From contig CANTUZ010000024.1 in the NCBI GenBank assembly GCA_947846985.1, positions 1,841,046 through 1,905,045 on the forward strand: a stretch of DNA of 64,000 bases, read 5' to 3'. Shown piece by piece: positions 13,560 through 28,500 of the stretch. The notes under the pieces are model-generated. The model was not told where the DNA came from and ran no database searches. It saw only the letters and a program-made list of their open reading frames with translations. A program made the position numbers and the translations under genes. The stretch comes from Fratercula arctica. Its lineage: Eukaryota > Chordata > Aves > Charadriiformes > Alcidae. Every line of letters begins with the position of its first letter. The first letter of the stretch is position 1.

Positions 13560-16440
13560 TAATCCAAGGATGGAAAATAAAGAATTTTCATATTATATCC
13601 ACCTTGGAAGAATCTCACTCAAACATCTGAAAAACAGTGTGTCAATATATGAGAACATGCACCATGCTGTATCCGCTGAGAGTGAACTTGGCAAAATCTC
13701 ACAAAGAGGAATAAAACTAAGAGCATTTGAAATCCTGGCCTTAATGCCTGGACTCATTCCATATTGCTCATGAAATGCAATGAAAACATAATGAAAAGCT
13801 GGGATGGGACAGGTACTGTGTTGTCCCATGTTCCCAGCCTGGCTTTGAGAAGAAAACTGAGTTCTCTGTCCCATGCAGCACTTAATGAATGGCACACAAA
13901 ATAGGGGAGTGCAGCTTTTGGGGAATCTTTGGCGTGTGGAGCAGATAAACCATCTAGTCAGATTGTTTTGAGGCAAAGCAGAATTTACCTTACACATAAT
14001 TTGGAGTTTGGATGCCATGAAAAGGTATGGGCCAGAAACAAGTGTGGTTGGCCCCACCTACACGTTCTTTGTGTGCTGCCATAAATACAATGATGTATTA
14101 TAACCATCCCTCAAGCCAAGGCATGCAGATGTGTTGATAAAAGTATTCTGCTTTGATAAAGTGTGTTTGCAAATCTCAGAGATGACACTTTAATGAGCTT
14201 AATTCCTAGATGGGGGATACGAAAATCAGGCCTGCGCTTGCCGGAGGCGTTGGAGGAGCCTGCGCTGCCTGAGGGGTGTCGCAGCAGCGGGAGCTGCAGA
14301 AAGGCGGTGGGGTGGAGCGGGGCTGCCAAGGACTAGGTGAACGCACTCGTGGGTGCTGGTGGGGGATAGTTTTTAACACAGCCCTATTTCACTCAATGGG
14401 CTTTATCTCATGAGCTGTTTATGACATTTTCACCAGGCTGTTCCCGGCTGCCCCCTTTGGCACATGCTTCTTTTAGTCTCCAGTGTTTCTTCTGCAACTT
14501 CCCAGCTTCAGGCTGCCTCTGAGGCTGTTCCAAAGCCTTCGGGTGTGTACGCGCTCCTCTTGGCCTTTCACTGGTTTTGTCTTGGTGAGAGACACATCCC
14601 AAATTGTGTGGCGGATCTCACTGCCTCCGCGGTGGAATGCGACGTGAGCCAAGAGCTCTAATGATTTAATACAATGTGATTTTCATCCTGAGCAGTAATG
14701 CGTTTCTTCTTGGGTTGGAGAATTTAAACAGAAGTAAACTATTGCCCCATCAGTTTGCATGGTTTTGTGTGGTTTGTATTTCGTGCTTCTCCTGCTCTCT
14801 GGCAGCGTTACTCCTTGCACGGGACTTCAGTGGCTGCATGGACTGGCCTGGCTCTCCTCCTGCTGACCTGGAGAGCGAGAACACTGGGCGAGTTTGACGG
14901 ATGCAGAAGTGGGTCATTGCTGAGAATGGCTGAAATCTCACCCGCTCTGCCTAAAATTCAGGGCGTAGACCTTGTAATTGAAGAGATGTTTGTGAGCTCC
15001 CCTTCATCCTTGGAGTCCCCTTGGTGACAGTGGGGTTCTTCAGAAGACAGATCTTCAGTTAGCGTTTCATGGTGTCTCCTGAGAACGTAGTCTCTCGAGC
15101 TTCTGAAATAAATTAAGTTTTTTAATAGCAGCTTAAAAAAAGCACTGAATCAAGCTTATGTGTAGCGAAGTGGTGTTTTATAATGAAAAGTTAAGAAGGG
15201 AAGGAGCTGTTGGACAGACAAGGCTGTATCTGAGGAGGAAAAGACCAGAAAGAGTGATAGATGTGCAAGGAACTCTTAATGGAAGATGAACAGTCTGATG
15301 GACGCTAAGGATTTGTGGGCAAAAATAATAAAAATATCTTTTTTTCCCCCCAAAATTATCCTTTTGAATCAGTTAGCAGAAGTAAGCCCATCAAATGAGA
15401 TGAGAAAGACGTGACTTGGGTGGCCCATCACACAGTTCAAATAACCGCAGCTATGGAGTATTGAAAACAAAATTTAGAGAGAAGCTTTTTTGAACACTAA
15501 TTTGTTTACACGAAATATTTAGCAGTCTGAAGTGGTAAACAGGTTAACAGACCGCCTTGGGCTAATTCGTGATCAGGGGAAGAAGGCTCAGTTCGCTAAA
15601 CAGATCTAAATAAATAGTTATAGGTTATGAGCTCTCCTTGACAATCTCTTGGCTTGATGGAGGGGATTGCTTCAATAGTTGGAGCATTTCAGCACCCTTT
15701 AGTTTTTCTGCTGTTACCGGTGGCTTATGCAAATGGCAGAGAAGTGGGACAGGGTTGTAAAATACTCTCAAGAGTATCCTCTCTTGAGACTGTTTTGGAA
15801 ATGACAGAGGTAGTGTTGCCTAGGAAAAGGTACTGTCCTTTAAAAAATAATGGGAAACAATAGACTAATTCTTATTAGGGACAGTTTATCTGAATCCCAG
15901 ATGGAGTAAAGAGTGAAATCCAGACTTTCCGACACTCCGGGGCAGCTGTCAATCTTGAAAGAATCTTCTTTAGGAAGTAATGCTGTGACGTTCTCTGCAG
16001 GCAAGTTGTCCGTCTGTAGCTGCCTTGTTTAAGGGACTGAAGGGCCATGAAACCTTAAAAAAATCGCTCCTGCCAAAGCAGACACAAGGGAGAGCTGTGA
16101 CCCGCTCTGGCACGCACCAGCTCCGGGAGAACTTGAAGCATTGCCCAAAGTCTAGAGTTTTAAAGTACAATCGTCTCCCCTTTTGCTCTTAGAAAGCATG
16201 CTGGCTGTCTCTGCTGGGGGCGGTGACTTGGGTACAAAATACCCAAATAACCATATCTGGAATACGAACAGGACCAGGTGGAGGGCGCAGCGGCGTCAGA
16301 GCCCAGTGCAGCAGAGGACAGGGGCTCAAAGAGAGCTCTGAAAGCTCCTCCGCTCTCCCGGGAAGCGGAATCTCTGTCCCTGGCCTCCCGCACTCCCAGC
16401 TGCTCCGGGTCCTCCCCTTGGCAGCGTCTCTCCCCAGCTC
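13560..16440. other. Intergenic sequence upstream of SELENBP1
   Basis: No coding exon or RNA gene is recognised. The last ~250 bases become GC-richer toward the SELENBP1 promoter. Confidence 0.5.
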
Positions 16441-16461
16441 TGCCCGCCCCTTCGCTCCCGG

Positions 16462-16469
16462 ATATATCA
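16462..16469 (+). promoter_or_regulatory. SELENBP1: TATA-like element of SELENBP1 copy 1
   Basis: ATATATCA lies about 100 bp upstream of the start codon at 16563, in a locally GC-rich stretch. The second SELENBP1 copy also has a TATA-like box about 120 bp before its ATG, which supports this as the core promoter. A transcription start about 25-30 bp downstream is inferred. Confidence 0.45.
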
Positions 16470-16562
16470 CCCTCAACGAGCAGTTTTTGCTTCACAAAAA
16501 TCCAGTCCCGGCAGCTGAACTTCCTCTTGTGCACAGCCAGCAGCCTGAGCGTCTGATCCGAC

Positions 16563-19500
16563 ATGGGTAAGAGATCTAGCCCGGGGATCTGGCCGGGATC
16601 CGCTGCTCTTGGCTACTGTTCTGCGCTGGGAGACTTGTAAGCAGGGGCCAGCGGGTTCGTTAGCGTGGGGGACTGGGGACGAGAGACACAGGGCTGAAGT
16701 TCAGCATTTCCTCTAACTATTGAAAGGTTTATTTCTTGAAGCTATTGACACCCCCCCCCGTGGTTTTAAATAAGTAGCTTTAATGCTATCCGTAAATGCC
16801 TTTTATGCTGCCATTAAACGTGTCTCAGTACCTCGGCATTTAGAAACTGAAATAAGCATTTGGACTCTCTGCTCTGGTTCATTGTGAAGGTGAACGACGC
16901 TGAGGAAGATTGTCGGGAAACCAAGGAGCAGAATTTAACTTCTTGCTTATGTTTTTGTGTTAGACCGTATGATTTTCGTGGACTTTCATTTTTGGATACA
17001 TGGGCGGGAAATGGAGGGAGGGGACTAAGGTAGAAGGTTTTTTGCATGTTAATGTATTATTGTGTAATTTGCAAGGTGGACACTGTAACATTGATTTCAC
17101 AAACCAGGTTAAGATTGTAGACCTTAGTAAAAAAAAAACCCGTATTACACAGAGAAAACCAGTAATTCTGACTCAGCAAAAGTGAGCCTGGTTTATCTGC
17201 CTAGGGCGAATGTTTATCTTTTTGTGCTTTTGTAGGAACAAAGTAAAATATATTTGTATTGCTTTGCTTTCTAAAAAACTGTAAGTTTCAGTTTGTAGCC
17301 TGTGATAATGCCACTTTTGCCTAAGTGGTCGCGGCAGTCTGTAAGAAGTCGCTAGGCAGTGTATAAAGAGTAAATTAAATGCTGCACCTTAAACCTTAAA
17401 GTAGCGTGATGGTAATTCATTGGTCACAAGGTTTGGAAAAGTATGCTCTTGGCAGCGCAGAAGATCAAGTCTTGGACTGCTCTTCAAAAATTTAACAGAT
17501 CATTAAAGTCTGCTTGCATAATTTTGTTACTTGGAAAAAGGTTTGTATTCCAGAAAGAACGTGCTGCTTTTGTCTCTTGCTGTGTAAGACCTGCATCTTG
17601 TCACGTATATAGCACAGCTGACGCTCCAATTTCCTTTTTTCGCATGTGTGTGTTTTTTTCAGCAGTTTAGTACAATCATACCAGAAACCAGATTTGCCTA
17701 CCTTTGTTTTTAATATGTCGGTGTTTAACCCATGCATCCACCTTAACTTCAGAGGGCTTTCTCTTTACTTGGGCTCTGCAAAAAGCCCTGTTTGGCCCAG
17801 ATTTATTCCGCCGAACTTTAAGCTCTCAACCGAGGTGCCTGATTTATTGCCACATTTCTCCTAAACTCCCCCACTAGAATGAAGAGCCTTAGGCACCTTC
17901 CCAGGTTGTCTTGAGTGAGCTGAAGAACTCTGCTGCCGTAAAATAGCGCATATGAAAAGACAAAGCCTTTCCTGCTCCTTTCCTTTGTTTCACGCTGTTA
18001 AACCCAAACTATCAAAGGATACCTCTTTGTGTGAATAGTTATTGAATGTACTATGAAACTGCGCTTTATCAGGTGGGATATTTCTTTACAGTGCTATTAC
18101 CAATTGTTGTAAATCTACAAACGTCTCATTATCCGGACTACTACTGGCCCCGGGTTAATCTGGGTAGGGTTTGTTCGTGCTGCAGCTTCCTCAGTGGCTT
18201 TCCATAGCACTTCAAAACTTTTAACACACTGATTAGGTAACTATAAATGGATTGGCCTTTTATTTAAAAAAAAAAAAAAAGAAAAAAAAAAGAAAACAAG
18301 AAAAAGCTACTTTCAGAAGTTTTTCATTTAAAAAAAAATCTCCTAAATCTTACTTCTATAATGTTTTGTGGTATTCATTGTCCTTTGGGATGATCTGTAT
18401 TTCCCAATATTTCTCTGTCCTGAGGAGCTCAGCATTTCTGAAGCCTTTCCAGCCCTTTGAAAAGGCAGCGAGATGTCTGCGTCACCTGCTGACAGAGGAA
18501 GCGCTTGTGTCCAGAGACACGGAGCACCGCGGTGGCTTCGCTCAGCCAGTAACGGGGACAGGTGAACGCCGAGGTTTCTGGTCTGTTCGGCTGACACCTC
18601 CAGTCGCCAGTCTTTGACCTCGCACAGCATGAGATTTTACTCGGCACTGCGGGACGACTTGGTGCCCAAAAAAATGAGGGAAATGAAACGTTTTATTCTT
18701 CACTGCCACCCGAAAGAGTGCAGTGTCTTTGCCACCGTCAGAGAAGCTCTTTTAACGTTCTTCATGATGTTGAGAACTGCCTCCTTTTTGTCTAAAACTT
18801 ACAGAGCGAATGGAAAGCTGCAGGGAGTCCCTCGTTACGCTTTATGTGGGAAATTGTGGCTTGTGTATTTTCAGCTGTTGTAAGCGTAGCAAAATAGCCC
18901 CAGACCTCGTTGTTGATTTGCATGGAGTTTTCCAGAGTGGCCTGTGGACCATTGCTGGTGGCTCACGAAGGATTGGACAGTTGCCTTGGCTTTACTGTCC
19001 ATCCTGTTCTCCAAAAAGAGGAACAGAACAGATGTAAGGACATGAAAAAATACGGAGCAAAAGGAAACTAGACTGGGTTCCTCAATTCCTTTGGTTTCCC
19101 TGAGAGAGAATTGCTGCAGGCAATGGTAACAAAAGGAACGGTGATATTTTTATCAGCTCTTGGTGTATATATACAAATATAACTTCATGGGAGTAAGGAG
19201 GAATCGGGCTTATTGTAACTTCGTTTGTGAAAAAAGGAAAATTGGACAATGAAGCAGTTAAAGCTAAATGCAACTGTTCTTCCTGTTAAATTGACACAAG
19301 AGCCAACGATCATGTTCTTATATTTAGAAAGGCAAGGAAGGTGGACTTTGTGGATGGGAACCTGCCCAGATGAGAACATGCCTATGAAAGTGTAAGATAC
19401 ACTGCAAAAAAAAAAAAATAATCTCTATGCTTTTGTCCTCGCTGGAGTTTGCAAACCACAGGGGTGTGACACGGTGTCCCGCTTCCCGGTATCCGAACAC

Positions 19501-22500
19501 TTGGTCAGCTGCCAGATTAAGGGGGATCTGGGACATAACAAGTAATATTAACATGTTTAACCATGGATTATTAACATAGCGACGTAAATATTATTGTTAA
19601 CATGTTGCTACAAGATGGTACACATCACGGTTTCGTGACAAAACCCTTATTTTGCATTCACAAATGAGCTTGGCATCGTATAACAGGGACAGGCTTGCAT
19701 CATCCGCCGATATCTTCAGGCGGTGAGATACAATGGCTCGGAATAAAAGAGTGTTTGAACGAGATCAGAGGGAAAGCAGAAAAAATGTGTATGGGAAGAA
19801 GGAAGAGAGAACGTTCATCATCCTGCTGTATGTTTTCTCTGGAAAACAATTTGGCACACATAATCTTTTTCTCAAAGTAATCTGCAGAAAACTGCATTTG
19901 CAATGCTAATTAAGCTGTGGTCTAATGCATACTGAGCTCTTGCTAATTTGGGTGATTGAGAAAATTGGAATAAAGTTTAAATTATGGCTTAGACATAAAT
20001 GGAACAAAGCAAACTTTATATTTTGTGTTCCCAGAGAAAAATATTTCACAAAGAATGTGAAATTAAACCTAAAGGACTAAATTACTCTTTTTGAGAAGAT
20101 CCAGTTTTTAAAGTTTAGGAGCCTCCGCAGGCAGCGAGCGGGCTGCTGCGAGCGTTTGGCCCTCAAAGAACGGCTCCGTGATGAAACGGGCGCTGGAGCT
20201 GTCACTGCCTCTGCATTTGAAATCTTAGATCCGTGGCGTTCTGAAATAAACTGTTGCTATAAACTTCTCTCTTTAAATATCAGAGAAGGGCAAATAATTA
20301 GCTGATTTCCTTGCAGATAGTTGAGGTACGGAGGGAGGCAACTATACTATGTTTTTGCTTCTGGCAACGTGTATTTCACCTCATGTCATATTGAAAAAAT
20401 ATGCCGGCATCCTGCTGCACGCACAGCACTTGTATATTTTTGTGTTTTAAACAGCTGCTTGCATACTAGTTCCATTTAGGAATGGAGTAGAAGCGTCCTG
20501 CGTTGTGCAGCTCCTGCAGCTCTGTGACTCTAGAAAAGTTGAGATGTATTTGTGTCAGTTAAGCCTATAAACTTGCGACATGTTGTAACTGCCCCCTTAA
20601 AGCAATATTTCAGGGTAATATTGTCTTAATTCTAGCTAACAATGTATTGGTGCAATCCTGAGCACGTGTGTTCTGGTGACTGTGTTAGAGTAGAAGTTGT
20701 TGAGTGTGTTCGAACATAATTTTGAGGGCTTGTGCGTGGAGACACCCAGATGCGTTGGTTGGGTTTGACCCTCGGTGCTTCTCCGTCTTCTGCCACCATG
20801 ACATGACGTGCTCCTCCTGATGCAGAGCCCAGCCTTGGACCAGAGGTGGTCCCTCTGCTTGTGTGGGCTTCTCTTCTCCAGGGGACGCTCAGATTCCCTT
20901 TCTAGCTTTCGAAAACTACGGTTTCCCCGCTAAGTTGTCCGATTGATGATGCAGTTGCAGAGCCGGGAGCGGTGAATAAGAATTGCCGGTTCAAGGAGGG
21001 TTTGTGGTGGCTGGAAGAGTGGCGTGAGAGCAGAGGTGGGGAGCTGAGTCTTTAATAGAGAGAAGGTGGAATGGCTCGTAATTCCCCTTCCTCTTGTCCT
21101 TTCCAGTCACCTGCAGTATCACCTCTTACCCAGGCTGTAAATCCTTAAAAATAACCACTTCTTTCAGCATTTATACACAGAGAAAGACTGGAGGTTTTCC
21201 AGTAATAATAAAATGGGTTGTTCACATTGGGCAATCTGTCTGCTTACTCATCTGGCAGTGATTCAGCAGCTCTCTCTAAAACATTTAACACAATTTTCTT
21301 AAATCCCAGACCCTTGTCATATATGAATGTGCTTTAAAATTGTGCGGCTGAACTCCTTGAAATGAAGGCCCAAATTTCCCATTATTTTTGAGCATGAAGT
21401 GTCACATTCTGTATATTTTCAGAAACTCAAGTAACCTCAGCATTGACTGGAGTCAGTCAGACTTACGGGTGTTTGGCAGTGTAAAAATTGGATCTAAGAT
21501 TTGTCAATCTCTGAATGCAAAGCCAATGTCCTCATAGAGATAGGCTTTGAAATAATTTAGAGATTAAAACAGCTTCTTTTTTTTCTCCAATTAGCGAAAT
21601 GCGGAGCGTGTGGTCCAGGATATGCAACTCCTCTGGATGCCATGAAAGGCAAGTATTGTAACATCTTTTCTTAAATCCAGGCCATCAGTAAAGGAATTGT
21701 TTTCCAATTAGGTGAATACTAGGGATAGATGCCTTCCAGAATGGTTCATTAATTAGCGACACCAAGGAGACTTTAAATATCAGAAGAGATCTTAGTTCAT
21801 TTTGCACCCAACTCTGGGCAAAGCATGCAAGCTCTTGTTACCACGAGTCGCTGCACTGTGGTACTAAACTGAAGTGGGTCTGGGTTTAGATGTCTGCGTG
21901 GCTGAGGATGTTAACGCTCAGCAAGCTTCTGCTTTTCTATGCTGCAAAATAGAGCTTTGCTTTAAATTAACCTAAAGATATGTTTCATTGGTGGTTTTGG
22001 ATGGCGAGCTCTATAGGCTGCCCTCAGACTCACAAACCCAAGTGATTGTCTAAGCCAGAAGAAGGGGGAAATACGGCAATAGGCTGTGGGATATTCTGGG
22101 TGACATAGTTTAACGCAAGCTTCTCATCCACTCCTGGCTGTACAAAAGTCACGTTCTGTTCTTCCCAGCCATGTCTGGCTGAATCCTGAACCTCACTAAA
22201 GCCCTTGAGGCATTTTGCTGTAGCTTTTAATAGTGGCAGAATTTCGCCTTGAGTCCTTTGATACACTTTAAAAGCCTCGATTTTATAGATTGTAATAAGT
22301 ATGCTTTTGGCATAGGTGGACTGAGATCTGGGCCCTGGCAGCAGGGAGCCATCGCTTGTGGAGCTGGGGAGAGGAGAGGCTTGGCGTGGCCTTGCAGATG
22401 GGAAGGTGGTCTCCAGCACCGACCTTTTTCAGGGAAATAATTCCATCCCCAGAGTCTCGTACATTAGGAGGGCGAGGGAGTGGAAAGGGCCCACGGCTGA

Positions 22501-25500
22501 GTAAGGATTTTCTCCTGGTGATTTCCGGCTGCTCCAACTGTACACTACTAGTTTTTCTCCATAAAATGGAAATACTGAGGTCCAGCTTCCTAGGAGGAAT
22601 CGCAATTTACAGATTGGAGAGATTCAATCCGGAGAAGATTCTCTTAAAGTTAACCACAGCTTTTTGTAAAAATGGTTTCTTTCGATGCATTAAACAAGAC
22701 TTGTGCCTTGCAAGGTCCCCGGGAGGAGATTGTGTACCTGCCTTGTATCTACAGGAACACTGGGATAGAGAAGCCCGACTACCTGGCCACTGTGGATGTC
22801 GACCCCAAATCTCCGCACTATTGTCAGGTACCATTTTCTAGGCTGGTGTGCATTTGTGTGCACGTTCTCCATTTCTAGTCTTACTTCTCACCTGGTTCGT
22901 GACCCTTCCAGTTGTGAACTTTGGATCTCATGCAGCCTTTCCTTCCCTGCTCTGGCTTTGGCTTCATCTTTCTTTTTCTTTTCTCATAATCATTTTCAAG
23001 TAGGTATTTGTGTTGAGAACCAATCAAATCCCCTGCTGTTTTTCTTACTAGGTTACTCAAAGCTAACATTTATCCTGTTAGTCTCAAGACACTTTCAGAG
23101 TGTTTCTGTGCTTAGGATTTTGATTGTTCTTTTTGTAACACTGTCGCTGATTTATACTTAGCATGAGTATTAAGCTCTAGAAGCTGATACTTCCTCAGTA
23201 GTATAGACAGAGTTTATAATGTAGGATGTCTGATACCCCAGGAAATTCTACACATGAGGCATTATAAATCTAATCCATTTACTTTATAAATGGAAAGCTG
23301 TAGGTAGTTAGCTACGAATATACCACATCCAAACTATCAGCAAGGCTGTCCTTAGCTCAGTTTGTTACTGCAAGTGGTGTACACTAAACTGCATTTAAAT
23401 ACGACTCAAATTGCTGAAGATGCTTTGGACTGGAGCAGTGAATCTGGTTGCACATCAAAGATTTTCATAATTTGTTCTTTTTTTTTAAAATAGCCACTGC
23501 TTAGGGTTTTATTGCAGAGGAGTGGAGGAAACAAATCTGCTAAAACTTTGACAAACTTAGCTCTAATCTTTCAACTTCTCCTAGTTACACAGAGGAAAAG
23601 TAATCAGGAGCAAGAGTGCAAATTAACATGTCAGTTTGCTACAGTCAGCCCCAGCTGTAATCAGGTAAATGGTGTAAAGTCAGAGACTTGCAGCACATGG
23701 ACAAGTCATTTTTTTTTTCTGTTGTTCTTTCCCATGTCATTATTCCATGTCTCCTTAATTGGGCAGAGTCTTTTGAAGATTTGGATTAATTTAGTAGCAT
23801 CCAACATTTAACAAATGCTGTGCAATCATGATGTCCAACTTTCTTCTCCCACTTTACAGCTTCAGCTCTGCAGATCTCAGGCTGAATCTGCTTCCTGAAT
23901 AACAAATAGCAGTTTCCTTCTGCTCTTTATTAATTTATGCTTTGACATAAAGACCCATTTCTTTGCCTAGGGGAAAAACTATAGTAGACTGAATCTTAAG
24001 TTTGTCTCTGGCTTTGTAGGTGATCCATCGCCTGCCCATGCCGAATCTTAAGGACGAGCTCCATCACTCAGGGTGGAACGCCTGTAGCAGCTGCTTTGGG
24101 GATGCCACAAAGAAAAGGAATCGTCTGATTCTACCAAGTCTGATCTCTTCTCGCATTTATGTGGTGGATGTGGGAACGGACTTGCGAGCTCCTAGAATCC
24201 ATAAGGTATATTTAGATGACTTTAAGCTTTTATTTCTTATGTTTTGATCGAGAGAGAGTGATTTTATGGATTCCAACTTCAAATTAGAATAGGAGAGTCG
24301 GAACAGTTATGGAAGCTTTTGTCAAGTATTAGGAACTTGTGGGAGTTTTGAAACTCATACAATTTATTGATAAACTGCACACAAAAATCTTGCACTAAAA
24401 TACGAGTAAATGTATTACTCCCTCTTAGGGGTGGGACTGGTATTCTGTAGTGATCTCAGAGAAGGTGACTATGACTATGTGTGTACTCATTTTAGGTTGT
24501 TGAGCCAGTGGAGTCGTTCTGGAAGTGTAACGTGGCTAATCCTCACACCTCTCACTGTCTGGGCAGTGGTGACATCTTAATCAGCTGTTTGGGAGACCCT
24601 TCTGGCAATGGAAAAGGTATTCGTCCCCTTCATTACTTTAGAAAAGTATTTGTGGCGCAGTACAGACTGCAAGCTAGAGGAATTAAGAGCTTACAGTTCT
24701 TTTGTGCACGTAACCATTCCAGCGGTTCTTTAAGTAACTATAGAATGAATATCTCAGTTGGCACGTAAGCTGTACGGACATAGCTCTGCCACAGCAATTC
24801 AGACCTGATGTGGAGGAACCTCTATGGGACTGTTGACAATTTCAGCTTCCATGCCTCAGTCTTTCACATATATTGCTAAAGAAGACCAGCTCTAGTGGTT
24901 ATAATATGAGCAAGAAACCCATTAACATTTCACTTGCCCCCCTTTAGCATGGAGCAAGGAAGAATTGCTTTTGAACATGATCTGTATCAGCTCAGTATTT
25001 GTGACTTGGGCATGAAAGATTCTGTTGCCAACCTAAATCCTCTTTGTCTTATTGTCTAATGAAAATAAAGCCTTTCAAGCTATTCTAGATTGCATTTTCT
25101 ATTTAAAAATTCGAAGGATTCTTGCATAGAAATTTTGTTACCTATGCAGACGTAAAACGTCTGACATCTAAAGAGAAATACTAGCTATTAGGAGAAATAC
25201 ACTTCAGATGGTAAGTGGTGAACCCTACTCCTTTTCACAGGGTTTTTCTCTTCTGGATTGTGGGCAAACATGTCCTTGACATATTATGTACGCAATTCAA
25301 GGATACTGGTGGCAAGCAAAGAAAATCAGAGGTGACTCCTCCAGGATCTTCTCTAAGATATCTCTTAATTGAAACGTACTCTACAAGGGCTAACTGATTT
25401 ATTGGAATGACTTGAGTGGAAATAGAGCAAACCAAAGCTTAAAAAATTCATTACAGGGTGATAAACTTTAAAAATCCAGCTTTCATTTGCTTTAGTCTAC

Positions 25501-28500
25501 AAAAACGATACTAACAGAATCAGAAAATTTTCCTTGAGCATAGGTTGCATTTTACAGAGCGTTTAGAAAATAGACATTTAAAGATGAGTATACTGTTTAT
25601 CTTATTTAAAGCTGTGAATCTGTGTGAACGTCCTCAAACATTGTTTTCTGGTTTTATGTCAGGTGGCTTTATTTTGCTGGATGGAGAGACCTTTGAAGTG
25701 AAAGGGAACTGGGAGAACGGGGAGAAGGTGCCTCCCCTGGGCTATGACTTCTGGTATCAGCCACGACACAATGTCCTGATGAGCACTGAATGGGGAACCC
25801 CAAAAGTCTTGGCAGATGGGTTTAACCCAGCTGATGTAGCAAGAGGTGGGGGAGCATTTGTTTAAACTCTCAGAATTTAAAGTGATTCTTTGTTACAATA
25901 ATACCTTCTCTGCTTATTTTTTGTCTGTCCCAATCCATCAGGGCATTACGGCCGCCGCATTAACGTGTGGGACTGGAGCACTCACACCTACATTCAGGCG
26001 GTTGACTTAGGGCAGGGCTCCATACCTTTGGAAATCCGATTCCTCCACAATCCGGATGCTGCAGAAGGGTTCGTTGGATGTGCTCTGAGCAGTGCCGTGC
26101 ACCGGTTCTACAAGACAGAGGTGAGTAACGAAAGCTGTGACAAATACAGAAGCTCAAACCGAGTTGTTTCAGAAATACACCGATCACTTAGGAAATAGTA
26201 GAATTCAGCTTAAAAAAAAAATACAGCTTCTCATTCCAGTCTAATTCTAGCCAAGCTATGACTTTGTGTCAGAGGGCAAACCTTCCAATGGCAGTGTGCA
26301 CACACGCCAGCGCTGTGGCTTTCTGAAGCTGCCATGCAGTCCCTCATCTTAGAGCAACTGCAGCTGGTGGGCATTTTGAGTATCTCTGCAGCCGGATTGC
26401 TGATGTCCAGCGTGCAAATTTCCAGCAGCCTGATCCTGAAAGGAAGGGAAGCTTAAGAGGTCCTGGTGCTGGTCTGTTAGCCCCACTTCCAATGCTCCTG
26501 CCCTCCACAAGAACTTGTTGATCAATTTAATCACAGTTAACAAATTGTGAAAGTCTCCAAGAGGGGAAGGTCTTGCCAATGATAGGAACACTAGTGATCG
26601 CTTGAACACGAGACAATCTAATGAGCACTGACACTGAGGAAAGGGCTGCTGCACTGGCTCCACCGCCTGCTCTCTGGCCTGCATGCTGGTCACCAAACGT
26701 CTGTCAATTGGGCAGCTAATCAGAACATGTGAAACTTGTCACCCGTGTCAATGTGTGCTGCCTGCTGCTCAGCCGGTATTGGGAAGCACAGGGAAGACCT
26801 GAAGGTAGAAGAGGGAGGGAAGGGGCTGGGGGTCACGGACAGGGGAATGGAGCTATTGCTATTTTAGAGGGCAAGCTGGAGACAGAGAGGACACCAAGCT
26901 GTAGGAGATTAGCAGTCTTTAGTTCTGTTACTGTTACAGCAATCTGTTTGAGATGTTATTGCATAGTGTAATCATTAACATTCCCACTGGCAGTATAGTT
27001 ACCATCCTCACCCCTTGGTAACGCTTATTTGCAGTGTGCGTATCACCTCTGTACAAGACCTGTTAAACAAACAGCACTATTTGCTTCTCCTCCCCTCTGT
27101 CGTGCATAGCTGATCCCTCTTAACTAACATCAAGGCAATAATAATGCTGTGTTCCTTCCTGTGCCTTCGGCAGAAAGGAGACTGGGCCGCAGAGAAGGTG
27201 ATTGAAGTACCCAGCAAGAAGGTGCAAGGATGGGTTCTCCCTGACATGCCTGGTTAGTGTGAGCACGGTTGGAAAAGAAATGGGGCGTTGTCCTCTTCGG
27301 TTCCTTGGTGCGGTGTAGCTTTTTGCAAAATCTTATCCTCAAATGACAACCACTTCCCTTGTAAAATACTACGTTTCTGTTTGGGTTCTTCGTGTAACGC
27401 TTCCGATGTAACCAGATTAGCCTTGCTTATGAGCCAGAGTTGTCAGACCACTGCTCCCACGCTGCTCAATGCTTGAGGTCAGTTTTTCTAGAAAAATACT
27501 TGGAGTTTGGATCTTTGAGGATGAGCTCACAGTGTTCAGGAATGGTCCTGGGAATGCTGGGAAAGCCCGAATCTCCTTTGAGTAGGCACTGGTTTTCCAA
27601 GGATGAGTGATTGTCCAACCCATATTTAACATATTCTTCTGAGGCTACTGTGACTAGAATTTTGAAAGATAATAGGTTTGCGGTCTTATTTGTTGCTGGT
27701 CCTGTCCGTTTCCTGACTTTGCTACTGAATATTTTCTTGAAGGTCTTATTACTGATATCCTCATCTCACTGGATGACCGGTTCCTGTACTTCAGCAACTG
27801 GCTGCACGGAGACATCCGCCAGTACGATATCTCCAACACCCGCCAGCCCAAGCTGGTGGGGCAGGTGAGGCAGCATCAGAAAAGCTGCCACATATAAGGG
27901 CAGCACAGTCATCTTATTTCCTTTTTTTTTTAAAAAGAGACAAAGACAACTTACTTTTGCTTGAGAATTGTCACTATATTGCCTTCATGTTCCTTTGGTA
28001 GCCAACGCCTGCTCTCACACATCCCCTTGGTTACAGGTGTTTCTGGGAGGCAGCATCACTAAAGGTGGGCCTGTAACTGTAGTGGAAGACAAGGAATTGC
28101 AGTGTCAGCCAGAGCCATTTGTGATCAAAGTAAGTTTTGCTAACACGCGCATCGTCAGTGCTTTGCTAATTGTAATCCAGTTTGAAATGTCCCTACACCT
28201 CAGTCAAAGGTACCACGCATAAAGCAGTATCTGAGCTAGTTTGTGCCTTGGCTTGCAGCCTGTGCAGGTATCACGTTTCAGCACGGATGGAGGTGAGTAG
28301 GTGAGTCTTCTGGGTCCCTGGTGGAATTGGACAAGCTGTTCAACTGTACTGAAGCCTGTGTAATGACATCTTCCCTGCTGCTGTTAGCTTGCTAATCTAA
28401 AGCTAACGCGGTGTGCATCCATCACACTGACATCATTGCTTCTGATAATTTTTCACCAACTGGTGGCTGAAGCGCTAAACCAGCCCGTGTGGTGTTCTGC

